This document shows, in pieces, positions 1 to 10,669 of a stretch of DNA of 64,000 bases. The stretch spans positions 28,350,033 through 28,414,032 of the forward strand of contig JAJKFL010000014.1 in the NCBI GenBank assembly GCA_021186555.1, read 5' to 3'. Every line of letters starts with the position of its first letter. Position 1 is the stretch's first letter. The stretch comes from Reticulitermes speratus (Eukaryota; Arthropoda; Insecta; Blattodea; Rhinotermitidae). The notes under the pieces are model-generated. The model searched no databases. It was given only the letters and a program-made list of their open reading frames with translations, and had not been told where the DNA came from. Both the position numbers and the translations under genes were made by a program.

Positions 1-1150
1 GCAGTTACGGAAGTCCGGAACATCCCAGGAGACTTGATTCTTTAGCAACACCGCTGTGAGAACCTCGTATCTTGCAACCGTGGAAAGGGTACTGGAGCAG
101 TGTGTGTGTATTCCATAAGCTGTTGGTCTCATTTGTCTGCATATCAGTTTGTTACATATTCAGATGTCCTGTTGCAAAGTTAATCACATTACAGATATTA
201 TACTGCAAGAGTGATCTTCAGTGTACTATGTTTTCAAATTATGACGCTACGAACATGCTTGTTAAAGTTCGCCGGCCGAGACTAGTTCAGCATACGTATG
301 AATGTCGCACTCTCTTCCGGCGTGCGTGCGCACCCCCTCAACACACACACGTGATAGATAGTAAGGATATGTGTATCAGTATCCGTATTTTGTGTTATAC
401 CCTTATACCCACCAACTTTCGTGCAATATGCCGAAGCCATTGTAAGGACGGTTGTTACACTCGATTTGACCTTCAAGTGTAAAGTGAGTAACCAACATAA
501 AATTCGCTGAACAAAGTTTGGTTTAGAAAACTCCCGAATACCACATTTTAGTTGAGATCCGATTATTTATTTCCTAGGTGAACATGTAGACCGACTGGTG
601 GTGTAGTGTACATTAGTGCATAGTGCACACACACACACACACACACACACGCACGCAACATTGTGCAACATTTTGACTGAATTAGCACGGTGTTCAGAGT
701 ACACGACAGAACAAAGTCTTGCTTGCATAGCCTTCATTTGTCCTTAAAGTTTCATTCTTACATTCAGTGACGAATGTGAGGACAAATATGTACAAGAGGT
801 TTCTTTTCAGTGAAAGAAAATGAGTTGGTTGAGTACGGGATGCAGGTTAAAAATATGGCGCAACGTTTGCGTTACAACAAGCATTAGAAATCTTGCCAGA
901 TCATGCGTTTTTGTGCGTAGTAAGCCGTGCACAATGAAACTGTTTGATTTCTCTCTTTCATTAAGATGATTTATGATTATTTATGGCAAGTCTGGTTTGA
1001 GATAGAACGTCGTCTTTTGCACTTTATGAACTGTACATTTCCATTGCCTGTTTTTTGTACTCACAACGACCAGTAAGTGTCTTAGTGGTTTCAGTACGTA
1101 TTTGTATGAAGATCCTAATTATTCAGTTTTAGTATATCTTTTTTTTCATA
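1..1150. other. No recognisable gene
   Basis: I see no supported gene here. A reading frame of 136 codons (72-482, +) shows no motif I recognise and overlaps an opposite-strand frame, so I treat it as chance. The only structured sequence is the CA run at 625-650. Confidence 0.5.
625..650. repeat. (CA)n microsatellite
   Basis: Thirteen uninterrupted CA units, followed by a GCACGCA variant. A simple dinucleotide repeat. Confidence 0.95.
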
Positions 1151-1154
1151 TGGG

Positions 1155-1445
1155 TGTTATTAAGGGTTCTACTGTAGATGTTATTGGGATTTTACTATAG
1201 ATGTTCTTAGGATTATAGGGTGCATGTTATTAGGCATCTACTGTAGAGGATACTAGGATTATACTGTAGATGTCATCAGGATTTTACTGTAGATGTTACT
1301 GGGATTCTGCTGCAGATTATATAAGGATTTTACTATAGATATTAGGATTATAGTTTACATGTCATTAGGACTCTACTCCAGGTGTTACTGGGATTCTGCT
1401 GCAGATGTTATAAGGATTTTATTATAGATGTTACTAGGATTATAA
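1155..1445. repeat. Minisatellite, about 24-bp unit, about 12 copies
   Basis: Diverged tandem copies of a unit resembling CTACTGTAGATGTTATTAGG plus ATTTTA-type filler. The words 'tgtagatgtta' and 'ggatttta' recur every 22-25 bases, with substitutions and small indels throughout. The divergence suggests an old array. A 95-codon frame overlaps its 3' end but has no independent support. Confidence 0.85.
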
Positions 1446-1963
1446 GCATTCTGCATCGTATTCTGGATATCGCCGGGTCAAACCTCTGCGACATCAGATG
1501 TCGTGAGATTTTGCATGTGTTTTCTCAGTCCTTTCAAGCAATTGCCGAGATATTGCCTCAAAAGGGGTCAAAATCTCTTCCTCTCGCATGCTTTATAATT
1601 TACTGTTTCTATCATTCAACGCTATGTAATCTGAGATATTGGCAGCGTCGTGGAATAAACTATAAATAAAAAACGTATTTTTTTTATCAAGTAGGCCTTA
1701 CTGTGCTAACCTTCAACAACCTCGATTAGAACATGTAGGAGGTACGTTATCGTGATGTATAGGGTGATTATGCCTGTTTTTAATTTTTCTGATTGCGTAT
1801 TCGGTTCTTAAGTCCAGATTTGAAGATAACTATGTCCTGAGATGTTACGTTATGTCGTCTGATATGTACCGAAGTTTCAGAGGAGCCTGCAGCCTCCAAG
1901 TGCATAATTGGTTTGGAGGTTGCAGACTCATCTAAGTTTCCTTTTCCTCTTCATTTCCAAGGT

Positions 1964-2253
1964 ATTTTGAGTTGCTTGGTCAGTATAGTGACTGGCATAC
2001 GGGCTGGACGGCTGGGGAATCAGGTTTTCATTCCTGTTAGGGGCAGGGATTTTTCTCTTCACCACTTCTTCCTTGCCGGTTTTAGGGTTCACCCAGCTTC
2101 CTATCCGATGGGTACCGGGTTTCTCTCCTTGGTAGTAAATCGGCCCGACTCTTAAGCCGACCACCCACCTCCATTTAGTCCGACGTTAAGAATGCATGGG
2201 TCCATACCTCCACTCCCCAATATGACTTCATGGAATTTTGCTTGATTAATTCA
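1964..2253 (+). mobile_element. tRNA-derived SINE, family A (old copy)
   Basis: Aligns by eye to the full-length SINEs at 9408-9695 and 58156-58443. It keeps 'acgggctggacgg', 'gggtaccgggt', 'ccgaccaccca' and the 3' 'cctccactcccc' block. The A-box and B-box region is badly mutated, so internal pol III promoter function is unlikely. Confidence 0.75.
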
Positions 2254-2827
2254 GCACCAAGGCAGCTTTACCCTTATGACTATATTTCCGCTTTAGATTA
2301 AACTGTTCACTTACCGAATGTTATCATGCAGTATTTTAGTGCATTATCTGTGTTATCGAGGGAAGCGCCATGCTTGGACTGAAGTACACGCCTGATACTT
2401 GCTCGCATTTGACTTAGGTTAACTGATGGTCTGGATTTGGAAGATGAGCTCAACGCATTTGAATTGGATGCAAGACTCGCCATTGCGTTGAACTGCCGGG
2501 CACGATGGCAGTACGTGTCCACTTATTGATTGATGAAGTACTTTTGAAAGCAGTCGTGGCCTTCTTGAAGGAGGCTGGATATTTTCTCATAGTGACTAAC
2601 GAAAACTCACACCAGGTTAACTACTATTGCTATTAGGTGCCTCGACCTTCAGCATACATTGTAGGTAGTCTGACGACGTCGTTCACAAATTTCGAGGGTC
2701 TTGAAAGAATCCCAATAAATTGTACTTCAGTCCAGGACTGCATGTCTCCGTGACGCTTAGAAATTCTGTTGTAGCTTCTGGAGTAGTCTATTTTAATTTC
2801 TGTCTAGAAGGCCCAGATTAACAGATT

Positions 2828-3080
2828 TCCGACTGAACGGGTTGGCGTAGACTTGTATTCGGGAGGTGTCTTGATTCGAATCTTGGCCTAATCATCGGCT
2901 ATCCTGACTGAGGTTTATTGTGGTATTCCTCAGACCTTCCAGGAAAATTCCGGGACAGTACCTCAATTAGGCCACGGGTACGGCCTTTCGGGCCCTTTCA
3001 TGCTTAATTCATGGGTTGTTCCTCTTGACGATTGGCCTCAGCCACTGACTGGGCAGCATCGTAAAACATCCTAAAAAGGA
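2828..3080 (+). mobile_element. tRNA-derived SINE, separate family
   Basis: A tRNA-like head holds an A-box-like 'ttggcgtagac' and a B-box-like 'gattcgaatc' about 35 bases later. The body has 'ggaaaattccgggacagtac' and 'tcaattaggccacgg', and the copy ends near 'cagcatcgtaaaac'. The body differs from the other SINE families here. No target duplication was identified. Confidence 0.6.
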
Positions 3081-3288
3081 CCTCTGTCTGCCCCACAGAC
3101 TTTGTCATCTCCTTTAGTGAACAGTCTAGACACACGTACCGGTAACTTAGCGTTCTTCTGCTGCCTTATGCATTGCGGTCAGTGGTTGAGTGAGGGACGT
3201 GCCATTAGGTAGCCCGAAGTGTGTCTTGTGTGCAGCTGGGAAGGTGCAGGCAGACCAATCCGTACGAATCATCTACATCAGTGGTTGA

Positions 3289-3488
3289 GATCTGCGCTGT
3301 TCTGGGATATTACGCATCGTCGAGTGGTAATCCTTTACAGACGTTTCGGGACAGCCTATCGGTCCCATCTTCAAGGGTCAAGAAGTCTTGGACTCCTTGA
3401 CCGTTGAAATGGGACCGATAGGTTGTCCCGAAACGTCGGTAAAGGATTACCGCCCGGCGCTGCGTAATATCCAAGAAGAGCGCAGATC
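3289..3488. repeat. Palindromic foldback element, about 95-bp arms
   Basis: Left arm (3289-3380) and right arm (3395-3488) are near-perfect reverse complements around a short 'agtcttggactc' centre. They share 'agatctgcgct', 'taatcctttac', 'cgtttcgggaca' and 'cggtccca'. Each arm carries the motif GAAAC-GTNG-GTA downstream of a hairpin. The left arm read on the minus strand (3332-3377) has TTGAAGA before the hairpin, a near match to a hammerhead core. The frames translated here (like YRRFGTAYRSH) arise from the arms and are not genes. A half copy lies at 38466-38570. Confidence 0.85.
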
Positions 3489-4069
3489 TAATCAACATCG
3501 CGGCGGAAGCCTGAAATCACGGATATTACATCAGTGGTTGTTAACTTGGTATGTACGCACCCACTGGGTGTGCGAGATAACCCTTCCTGGGGTTGCGAGA
3601 GATGCCAGATTTTTGTAGAAGGTATGTCAGATGTACGTGGGCCATAACTGACCTACTTTAGTTATTTTTTATATGGGTTTGAGAACCAAATGGATGTGAG
3701 CTGCGGTAAATGTTAAGAACCACCGGTCTACCTGCTGTACACTGATGGCGACAAGTCTGACGCCCAGTGCAGCAAACATTTGTCATGCCCTGCTTTAGCC
3801 CATAGATTTGTGTCTTCGTTGATAAGCACGCCATTTGTTGACATGGCAGCAGGCAAACAGAACATGAGCCTTTTGTGCAGGCAAAGAACAATGTCCTGTG
3901 TTCGGATGACGTCATTTGTTTGGCTGACTAAGGCAGTACAAGTTAAACACGGCAGGTATCAGATGATACGTCAAGCTACAGTGAACTATTTGAGGATGCA
4001 GCATTTGTGAAATATAAAGAAACATGCTGTATATTGAATAACCACCAGTACATAGTGCGAAACTGTGTA

Positions 4070-4645
4070 CAGTGTGTCCACAAAGTCCCTTCGGGGTTTT
4101 GAAAAATTGTGGCGCGCAAACAAATTGAGCTAGCCACATGCGGTTTGCGGCAGATTACAGTGAAACTCTGGAAGTTTTTTTACTGACCTCAGTAGACCTC
4201 GATGTGGGCTGCCTTGGTAGCACGGAGAACGTCCAGATGATATTCGAGCTCTTGCCATGTTCTGTGGAGCATGTCCGCTGGAATAGCCGAGATCGCATTC
4301 CTGATACGGGTCTTCAGGTCATCAAGTCCGTTAACTGGTGTTCGGAACACACTGCTCTTGACATAACCCCACAGGAAAAAATCCAGTGGTGTTATGTCTG
4401 GTGAACGTGGAGGCCAAGGCACTGGACCGTCTCTGCCATCCCACACAACGCGCGCGTGCCTGCACAGTCGCCATTTCATAAACAACTGACTGAGAAACAT
4501 AAAGATGGCCGCTTATGCCATCTATTGGCGGCAAAAAAAACTTCCAGAGTTTCACTGTAATCTGCCGCAAACCGCATGTGGCTGGCTCAATTTGTTTGCG
4601 CGCCACAATTTTTCAAAACCGCGAAGGAACTTTGTGGACACACTG
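4070..4645. mobile_element. Mariner/Tc1-type element, internally deleted, 112-bp terminal inverted repeats
   Basis: The element starts CAGTGTGTCCACAAAG at 4070 and ends with its inverse at 4645. It is flanked by TA at 4068-4069 and 4646-4647, the target duplication typical of the Tc1/mariner superfamily. Inverted repeats run 4070-4181 and 4533-4645 and differ at only a few positions, so the copy is fairly young or was mobilised recently. The 350-bp interior encodes only the two ends of a transposase on the minus strand. It cannot move by itself but has what a related transposase would recognise. Confidence 0.9.
4189..4474 (-). pseudogene. Mariner-type transposase remnant, internal deletion
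   Basis: Read on the minus strand, a start codon at 4472-4474 opens with MATVQARARCV, like the N-terminus of insect mariner-like transposases. Within about ten codons the sequence jumps to the C-terminal catalytic region in another frame: WPPRSPDITPLDFFLWGYVK, then TPVNGLDDLKTRI, then a WQELEYHLDV tail. The final catalytic aspartate (PLDFFLWG) is present. The DNA-binding domain and the first two catalytic acids are missing. An intact relative would be about 330-350 residues, so roughly two thirds is gone. It cannot make active enzyme. Confidence 0.85.
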
Positions 4646-4649
4646 TATA

Positions 4650-5890
4650 TCACATACTGTATCCCCGATGTGTGTCGGTCGCGATGGACCGTTTTCTAGG
4701 AGGTTGTTTAAATACGCTGATACGAATGTACTTGTGCTTATTACGTATATATATCAAGTCAGTAAAACCATGTTAAAATATACGCATTATTAGTCATAAA
4801 TTTAGTAACCAGTATTTGCGTCTGTTTTAAAAGTAAACGTTGAAAATGCGTTTATTAAAATTGAGACACATTATGTAAGTTAACAGGTTCATGTATTACA
4901 TAACACTGTCTGGGCTTATTCATTTGCAATCTTTGGTCGTCAGTTGGTTAGTGTTTTTCTGTTAAGCTGTGAATATTAACCCAGAATCTTGTTTGTAGAG
5001 ACGAGAGTGTGATGTTGCTTTTCATGAATTTCATGTGACCTTTAACATGTTTAGCTGCTTTACATGTTACCTGATGTTCATGATTACCATGGTGAATAGA
5101 TACAAGCTGTTTGCGCTCATAGCTTCATGTGTACTATGACTGTTGTGTAAAACACAGTATGTCTTAAGTACACGGTGAAGGATGAAACAGTTTAAACAAA
5201 CATAGTAACTCGCAACGCAGTTGTTCAGAAGAGCGACAGTTATGCTGATCTTATGTAAGATTTAAGATTCCCATGGCTGCGATTAATAAGATTGTAATGT
5301 TTTGGTGACACCATGTTGCCTGGTAGATAAGTAATGATATTTTGGAGGAAACTGTTGCCTCCATCTTCAGGGTAGAAGAAGATGAAGGTAGGAGTTTCTG
5401 CCGAAACGTTGGTACCTGTCAGATTACACGGCGTTACTTATCACCGTACTGTAACGTTAGTAATTATACTGCTAAATGCTGCAACAAATTATATCAATTA
5501 AGAAGTGAGGCGATGTTTTCTGTAGTTAGCAGTGCGGTGGAAATCACGTAAATGCACGAATTCTATAGTACATTCTAACACGTGTACTGTTACTGACTGT
5601 GGAGTTTGCAGTTGACCTTGGCAGTTGTTTGCGCAGGGGAAAGCCGCCCCTCTATAGCTTGTGACCAGTAATCGATGTATTCCAATTAAAAAGACATTGA
5701 GCTGAGGCGCAGTCGTGTTTTCTCCGTGTGAGGTAATAGAGTTGTTTTCTGTATTCTGTGTGGTTAGAGCTGTGTATAAATTTGACTTTAGGCTTATTGC
5801 AAACGGAACATCTAAAAAGAATGGCGACTAGTTTTTGTAAAAAAAAATGCATCATTGAGTGCTTGAGACTCTTGACATGATCTGTATGTT
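4650..5890. other. No recognisable gene
   Basis: Nothing gene-like is seen. At 5385-5425 there is a weak copy of the recurrent motif: a hairpin (GGTAG...CTGCC) followed by GAAAC, GTTG and GTA. The core before the hairpin does not match CTGANGA. Confidence 0.5.
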
Positions 5891-5909
5891 TTCCCCCAAC
5901 TGTCGTCGC

Positions 5910-6365
5910 AAATTTTAAGGGGCTGTACCCAAGCTGTGCAGGTCAACTGCATTCTCTCGAGTAAGGGACTTTACGTTAAGCTTATCACTCGGTAAATTCC
6001 TGGGACTCACATGGGTCGCCATGAATTCCATAGATCTGTAACAGCCCCCATGGAGTAGAATCCTCGTAGAGGTCCAGCTGGACAAAAAGTTCTCCGCATC
6101 TTGTGGAACTGGAAGGTTCACCACCGTATTCGTAGGAACTCACGCCTGACCCCTATTCGTAGCTCACTTGGATTTGAGATTCTGACAGCGATGACTATGA
6201 AGGTTGCTGTCTGCTGGGATGTGACGCCATGCGGTCTGGTAGAAGACCAGAAGAACTTGGTAACTCCATAATCGGGGTAGATGTTGAAGTGGAAAAATTT
6301 CACCTAATCCCTTACTCCTTAAGGTGACCGCAGAATGTTCCTCTGAAACTCCCATATCCTTCAAA
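5910..6365 (-). repeat. Putative old interspersed repeat
   Basis: On the minus strand, broken frames include 'ADSNLHSHRCQNLKS' and 'TRPHGVTSQQTATF', which resemble peptide strings I recall from repeat-derived predictions in termites and cockroaches. Frames shift repeatedly and no protein family is identifiable. Boundaries are approximate. Confidence 0.35.
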
Positions 6366-6852
6366 ACTAAAATGGAAACTTGTGTAAGAGTTTTTATTAG
6401 TCATCTTGGAAACAATGGCATGAGTGTATCAGAACCTAACCAAAGTTCTTAAATTACTCGTACGATGCATTGTCTGTGGGGAAACGCTTATCACATCGTT
6501 CTTATCCTCGGGGCAAATTTTGAAGGTCTTTGTTGTTGTACTGCATTAGCTAATTACGCTTGTCGGTTCATGGTCTCATACCCACCATTACAAAGTTTTG
6601 CAACACGATTTAATAGCAGAATCACGCAGAGGACATTCATTCCTGTTATTTTACAGTGCCTGTACGTAATAATCGATTTCTCGATGTTGCAGCAGCCTAG
6701 CCACATCGCCCGTGCCACGCAGTAAATTGGTCCCACGTTCTCAACCGGGGTGTCGTGTGTTCTAAACATGACCTTGTCCGTGGTCACGATGGCCTTCAGT
6801 AAAAAGAAATCATGGTAACTTGACAGAAGACATCCCGTTGCATTTAAAGGAT

Positions 6853-7795
6853 TATTTAGTTAGTTAGTAAACCAACAAACAACATATTATAAAACGATAG
6901 GCTATATTTAAACTTATCCATGTTTCGTGCAGTAAGATAAGTCACCATATGTATATATACCATATATACATGTATACCAACAAATCATTGTGCAGTTGTT
7001 GGTACATATATGGTGATAGGCTATATGTTTGGGTTCAGCCGGATCATTATTTAGCTATATATATGAAAAATTTAAAAAGAAGATAAATATGTAAATATTA
7101 CATATATACTTCCTGCGAGATCTCATATATATATATATATATATGTACAGTTGTTAACTGCGTGTAAAAGCTTCTCATTAGGCTAAGCTATGGAACTTGT
7201 GTTTGTAAAGAATTTTTTTGTTCTAAATCTTTTAAACTATCAAATGTTTTAACATTCTTTTACATTAGTCTCCTCTGCAAATAACGGCGAAGGTTTAAAC
7301 TATTGAAATTAAAGTATTTAAAATGTTGATCTTGTTTTAAGTTATCTCGAACCCTTTTTGGACGGTGTGGGGTGTACTTTCCCTTTCATTCACTGTAATT
7401 TCCACGTATGGGATAAAGGCGTTCGTGGTTTTTCGACTATGTAAACATTGTATTATTTCATTTTTGTCTTGTCCTTGGAATTTTGTCACACCTTATTTAC
7501 ATTTTTAGGAAAGTTGAATTTAATATGGTCTTTATTTTTCTTTTGTTTTCGTGTTAACACTCGTCGACGTAGAACTGCTAAGCTACTAAGAAAACATTTA
7601 TATTACAATTAACAATTGTAAAAAATCACGTGAGATCTCACAAGTGTATATTATAATATTAGTGCTTTACCTTCTGTTTAAGTCTTTTGTGTAGGTATAG
7701 CTTGATGATGTTTCGGTGGTACCGAAACATGTAGGTTATCGTTACAAAATAAATGTATAGTTGTGTTTGATGGTGGTTTACTAATTAGTTAAGGG
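6853..7795. repeat. Large foldback element with short diverged arms
   Basis: The left end (6853-6935: 'ttagtaaaccaacaaaca', then 'aaaacgatagg', then 'catgtttcg') is an imperfect reverse complement of the right end (7712-7795). The interior is AT-rich and includes a hairpin at 6941-7016, whose arms are 'tcaccatatgta' and 'tacatatatggtga', and a TA run. The right arm holds the perfect hairpin GTTTCGGT-ggt-ACCGAAAC followed by ATGTAGG, related to the recurrent GAAAC motif. No coding region is seen. Confidence 0.5.
7124..7144. repeat. (TA)n microsatellite
   Basis: A simple alternating AT run inside the foldback interior. Confidence 0.9.
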
Positions 7796-7799
7796 ACTA

Positions 7800-8490
7800 T
7801 GGTAGAAACTCGAAACAGATTACCATACTCGTGCTTCAGTTGAGTGCCCTTGTAACTGTGATTTTCATCATCAGTTTTATGTGTTTTGAAAATACTGACA
7901 ACTTAGGAAACTGAAGTAAACGGAGTTCACTTCCACCGCGGACGTCGAGTTTTTTCCGGCACTGTGATGTCCAGGTTGTATAACGCGAATCAGCAAAACT
8001 TATTACTAAGCATTTTATGCATTATCCACGACCACGTGGTTCGCCACGATATTTTTCCACTTGTTAGCCCATTAGAGTAGTGGTAGTGTAAACATATGGA
8101 CTTCTATTAAGGGGAGAAGCACTTTGGTACGAGAATTGCAGCAGTGTTATCATAGTGACTGTGAAAAACTGCATTGCCGTGTGTGTTGCACTGTATAGCG
8201 GCGCTCCATTCTTACGACTATAATGAGGCTACAGAAAGAAGTCCCGTGTATCGACTGCCTCGTCTTCCTCAAACTGTTACGCTTCCCGCTTCAGTCGTTC
8301 AGCCGATCTGGTCATAGAACTCACAGGGAAGAATATGCATGTGTCCTTGAACCTCTGATGTCGCAATCTAGGAATGATGGTATCGATAATCAAGTGATAA
8401 ACATTGCTCTTGTGATTTCAGAGAAGGTAGTCCCATGGATATTGTCGATAACAGTGCTCCCTCTAGCCCAAGTCGCTTGTCGCTAGCAAA
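7800..8490. other. No recognisable gene
   Basis: Only a short unrecognised frame of 87 codons (8223-8486, +). Nothing supports function. Confidence 0.4.
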
Positions 8491-8497
8491 GTCTGTA

Positions 8498-8706
8498 GGG
8501 TAAAGGTCAAGGTCTTCCTAGAACAGGCCACGAAGGCCCAGAGGGGGAATAGAGGTATAGCTCTACTCTTTAACCTCGGCGCTAGATGGGGGTGGGTGGT
8601 CAACGCCACCCCCCGGCCGCTTTACCCCCGGGAAAGAGATCCGGTACCCATTGTACAGGAGGCTGGGTAGGCCCCAGGGCCAGTCTGGACGGGTGCTGAA
8701 AATCTA
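8498..8706 (-). mobile_element. SINE family A, 5'-truncated
   Basis: Reverse complement of the family A body and tail. It includes 'ctttacccccgggaaagag', 'ggtacccattgtacagg' and 'cctcggcgctaga'. The copy stops at the 'gattttc' just after the tRNA head, so the promoter boxes are absent. 5' truncation fits reverse transcription that ended early. Confidence 0.85.
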
Positions 8707-8709
8707 GTA

Positions 8710-9395
8710 GTTGTAACTGCCTACGTTTCTGTGAACAGTGCGCTAGAGAAGGAAGTGTACCAGTTGGAGCGGTTGATCCATGGGGCTTTTTTCTGTTGCC
8801 TCAGTATAGCGACAGCCACTGTATGTTGAGACGGTCGCGAGGGGGCTGGGCGAGAAAATAAAGTAGGCAGAAAGGAAGAAGCCTTGAGCGTTCACCCATT
8901 AGTGGTAGCATGTTACGGGAATTCAGTGTTTCCTGATAATGACTAAGAAGAACTGCGTGTCCGTGTGTGCAGTGTTGTAATACGCCCCGTGCTGCTTAGG
9001 CACGACTAGTGCATGGTACGCCGAGGAAGACATCAGAGTTAGATGCGGCACACTTTGACATGCGAAGGCAATAGCAGTGCATAGCGGACCGTTCGAAGCT
9101 GCGTAGGCTACAGTAGGCGTGGGTTTGCTTTTTTCTGGTCGGCAGTTTCACGGAGTGACGGTATTGTAACTCATAATTATGTAGCAGTATGTCGTATCTC
9201 GAGGTGAGGTTGCTGGGGCAATTTCGGCTCATGTCAGACACATGAGAAGTTCACTAAAAGTAATTAAATGCCCAAATAACCTTTATTTTCTTCCTGTAAG
9301 GATAAAGCTCTCTGGTCCAGTGTTCGTCAACGTCTGGGGAATTGGGGCGTAATGCCTCGAAAATAAGAGCTTCCACTAATGTTTAACGTAATAGT
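8710..9395. other. No recognisable gene
   Basis: Nothing recognisable apart from short unsupported frames. Confidence 0.4.
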
Positions 9396-9407
9396 ACGGA
9401 AAAAATG

Positions 9408-9695
9408 CGTGGGCCGGGATAGCGCAGTCGGTACAGCGACTCGCTACGGGCTGGACGGTCCGGGGATCGAATCCCGGTGGGGGCGAGATTTTCCGCAGCC
9501 GTCTAGACCGGCCCTGGGGCCCACCCAGCCGCCTATACAATGGGTACCGGGTCTCTTTCCCGGGGGTAAAGCGGCCGGGGCGTGGCGTCAAACACCCACC
9601 CCATCTAGCGCCGAGGTTAAAGAAAGAGTAGAGCTATAACTCTGTCCCCCGTCTGGGCCTCCATGGCCTGTTATAGGGTGAAATTTACCTACTTT
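9408..9695 (+). mobile_element. SINE family A, full length, with target duplication
   Basis: A tRNA-like head with A-box 'tagcgcagtcgg' and B-box 'ggatcgaatcc' gives an internal pol III promoter. The body is 'cccacccagcc', 'gggtaccgggtctc' and 'gggggtaaagcggcc'; the tail ends 'tttacctac'. Flanks acggaaaaaatg (9396-9407) and acgagaaaaatg (9696-9707) form a 12-bp target duplication with one mismatch. SINEs encode no protein and need LINE reverse transcriptase in trans. This is one of the best-preserved copies here. Confidence 0.93.
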
Positions 9696-9839
9696 ACGAG
9701 AAAAATGTAAAGGAGAAAAAAGATTAAAGTGCATATCCTTAGGGAAGATGGTGTAAATCTTACAGGCCTCTTATCGGACAAGGCTGGTAGCCATATACAT
9801 CAGCGACCAACAAATTGACACTGGGAAGTAAATGTTAAC

Positions 9840-10665
9840 ATCGATGACCATATGGGAATCTCTAGTAAAAATACGGAAAAGAAACAATGAGAGAGGATTC
9901 AAAATATGAAAAGACGAAATTACCCAAATAATTAATGAAAAGAAACAAGCGTTATTGAAGTGACGCCAGAAAATAGAGCAGAATACGTGACTTTAAGTTC
10001 TATTGCAAGACGGGAGGTTAAAACACTTACGTGGAGGCGTTGGGAACAATACGTCAGTCATTTACATGACCTACGGAGGACAGGAAAAGGCGTTTAAGGC
10101 GTTAAAAGAGCGAAACAAAGACAATAAAGACCAAGTCCGACAAAACCCCATTAAAGAAGACCCATGGCTGTATTATTGTAAGCATCTGTGGACAGACCTG
10201 CAAGAATACAAGATGGCGGCAAACATTCGTGAATATTTAGATCTCATAACTATGGATGAACTGCTACCGGCGCTTCAAAGCCGTAAAAACAAGAAGACGC
10301 CTGGAACTGATGGTCTGAATAAAGAAATTCTTAAATGTGCCTTCCACCGATACACTTCGTAGATCTCATCAATATTTGCTGGGAAATATAGACATGTTCC
10401 AAAGGATCGAAGATGGCGTTAATTGCTACGATTTACAAGAAGGGAGATGGAATAGTGAAAATAAAAGAGGTGTAAGTGTGCTTAATTCTGTATACAAAGC
10501 ATATATGCGCCAAGTTAATAACACGAATAGTAAACAGTGCGTATAAGTCTGTGTTAGATGCGGCTGACTTTGGGTTTGGGGAAGGACGGTCATGTACGGA
10601 TTGTATAGTCATTATTTGTCAACTGACTGAGGAACAGTGGGAATTTAACTTCTTTGGTTGACGTC
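9840..10665 (+). pseudogene. LINE reverse-transcriptase fragment
   Basis: Broken + frames match the linker and first motifs of a non-LTR retrotransposon reverse transcriptase. At 10225-10340 the frame reads ITMDELLPALQSRKNKKTPG and then TDGLNKEILK, the usual 'G.DG...E..K' start. After a frame change, NKRGVSVLNSVYKAY (about 10460-10505) is the 'NYRGISLLN..YK' motif. After another, GFGEGRSCTDCIVII (about 10570-10615) is the 'GFR.GRS..D.I' motif. The catalytic YADD block and everything after it are missing. No poly-A or 3' end is visible. The clade is unresolved. Confidence 0.85.
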
Positions 10666-10669
10666 ATGT

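Noticed and set aside
72-482. 136-codon + frame as a gene
   Set aside because: No motif recognised, an overlapping opposite-strand frame, and length within chance expectation.
3219-3498. Conserved small protein (YRRFGTAYRSH-like)
   Set aside because: Both strands give the same peptide because the locus is a palindromic repeat.
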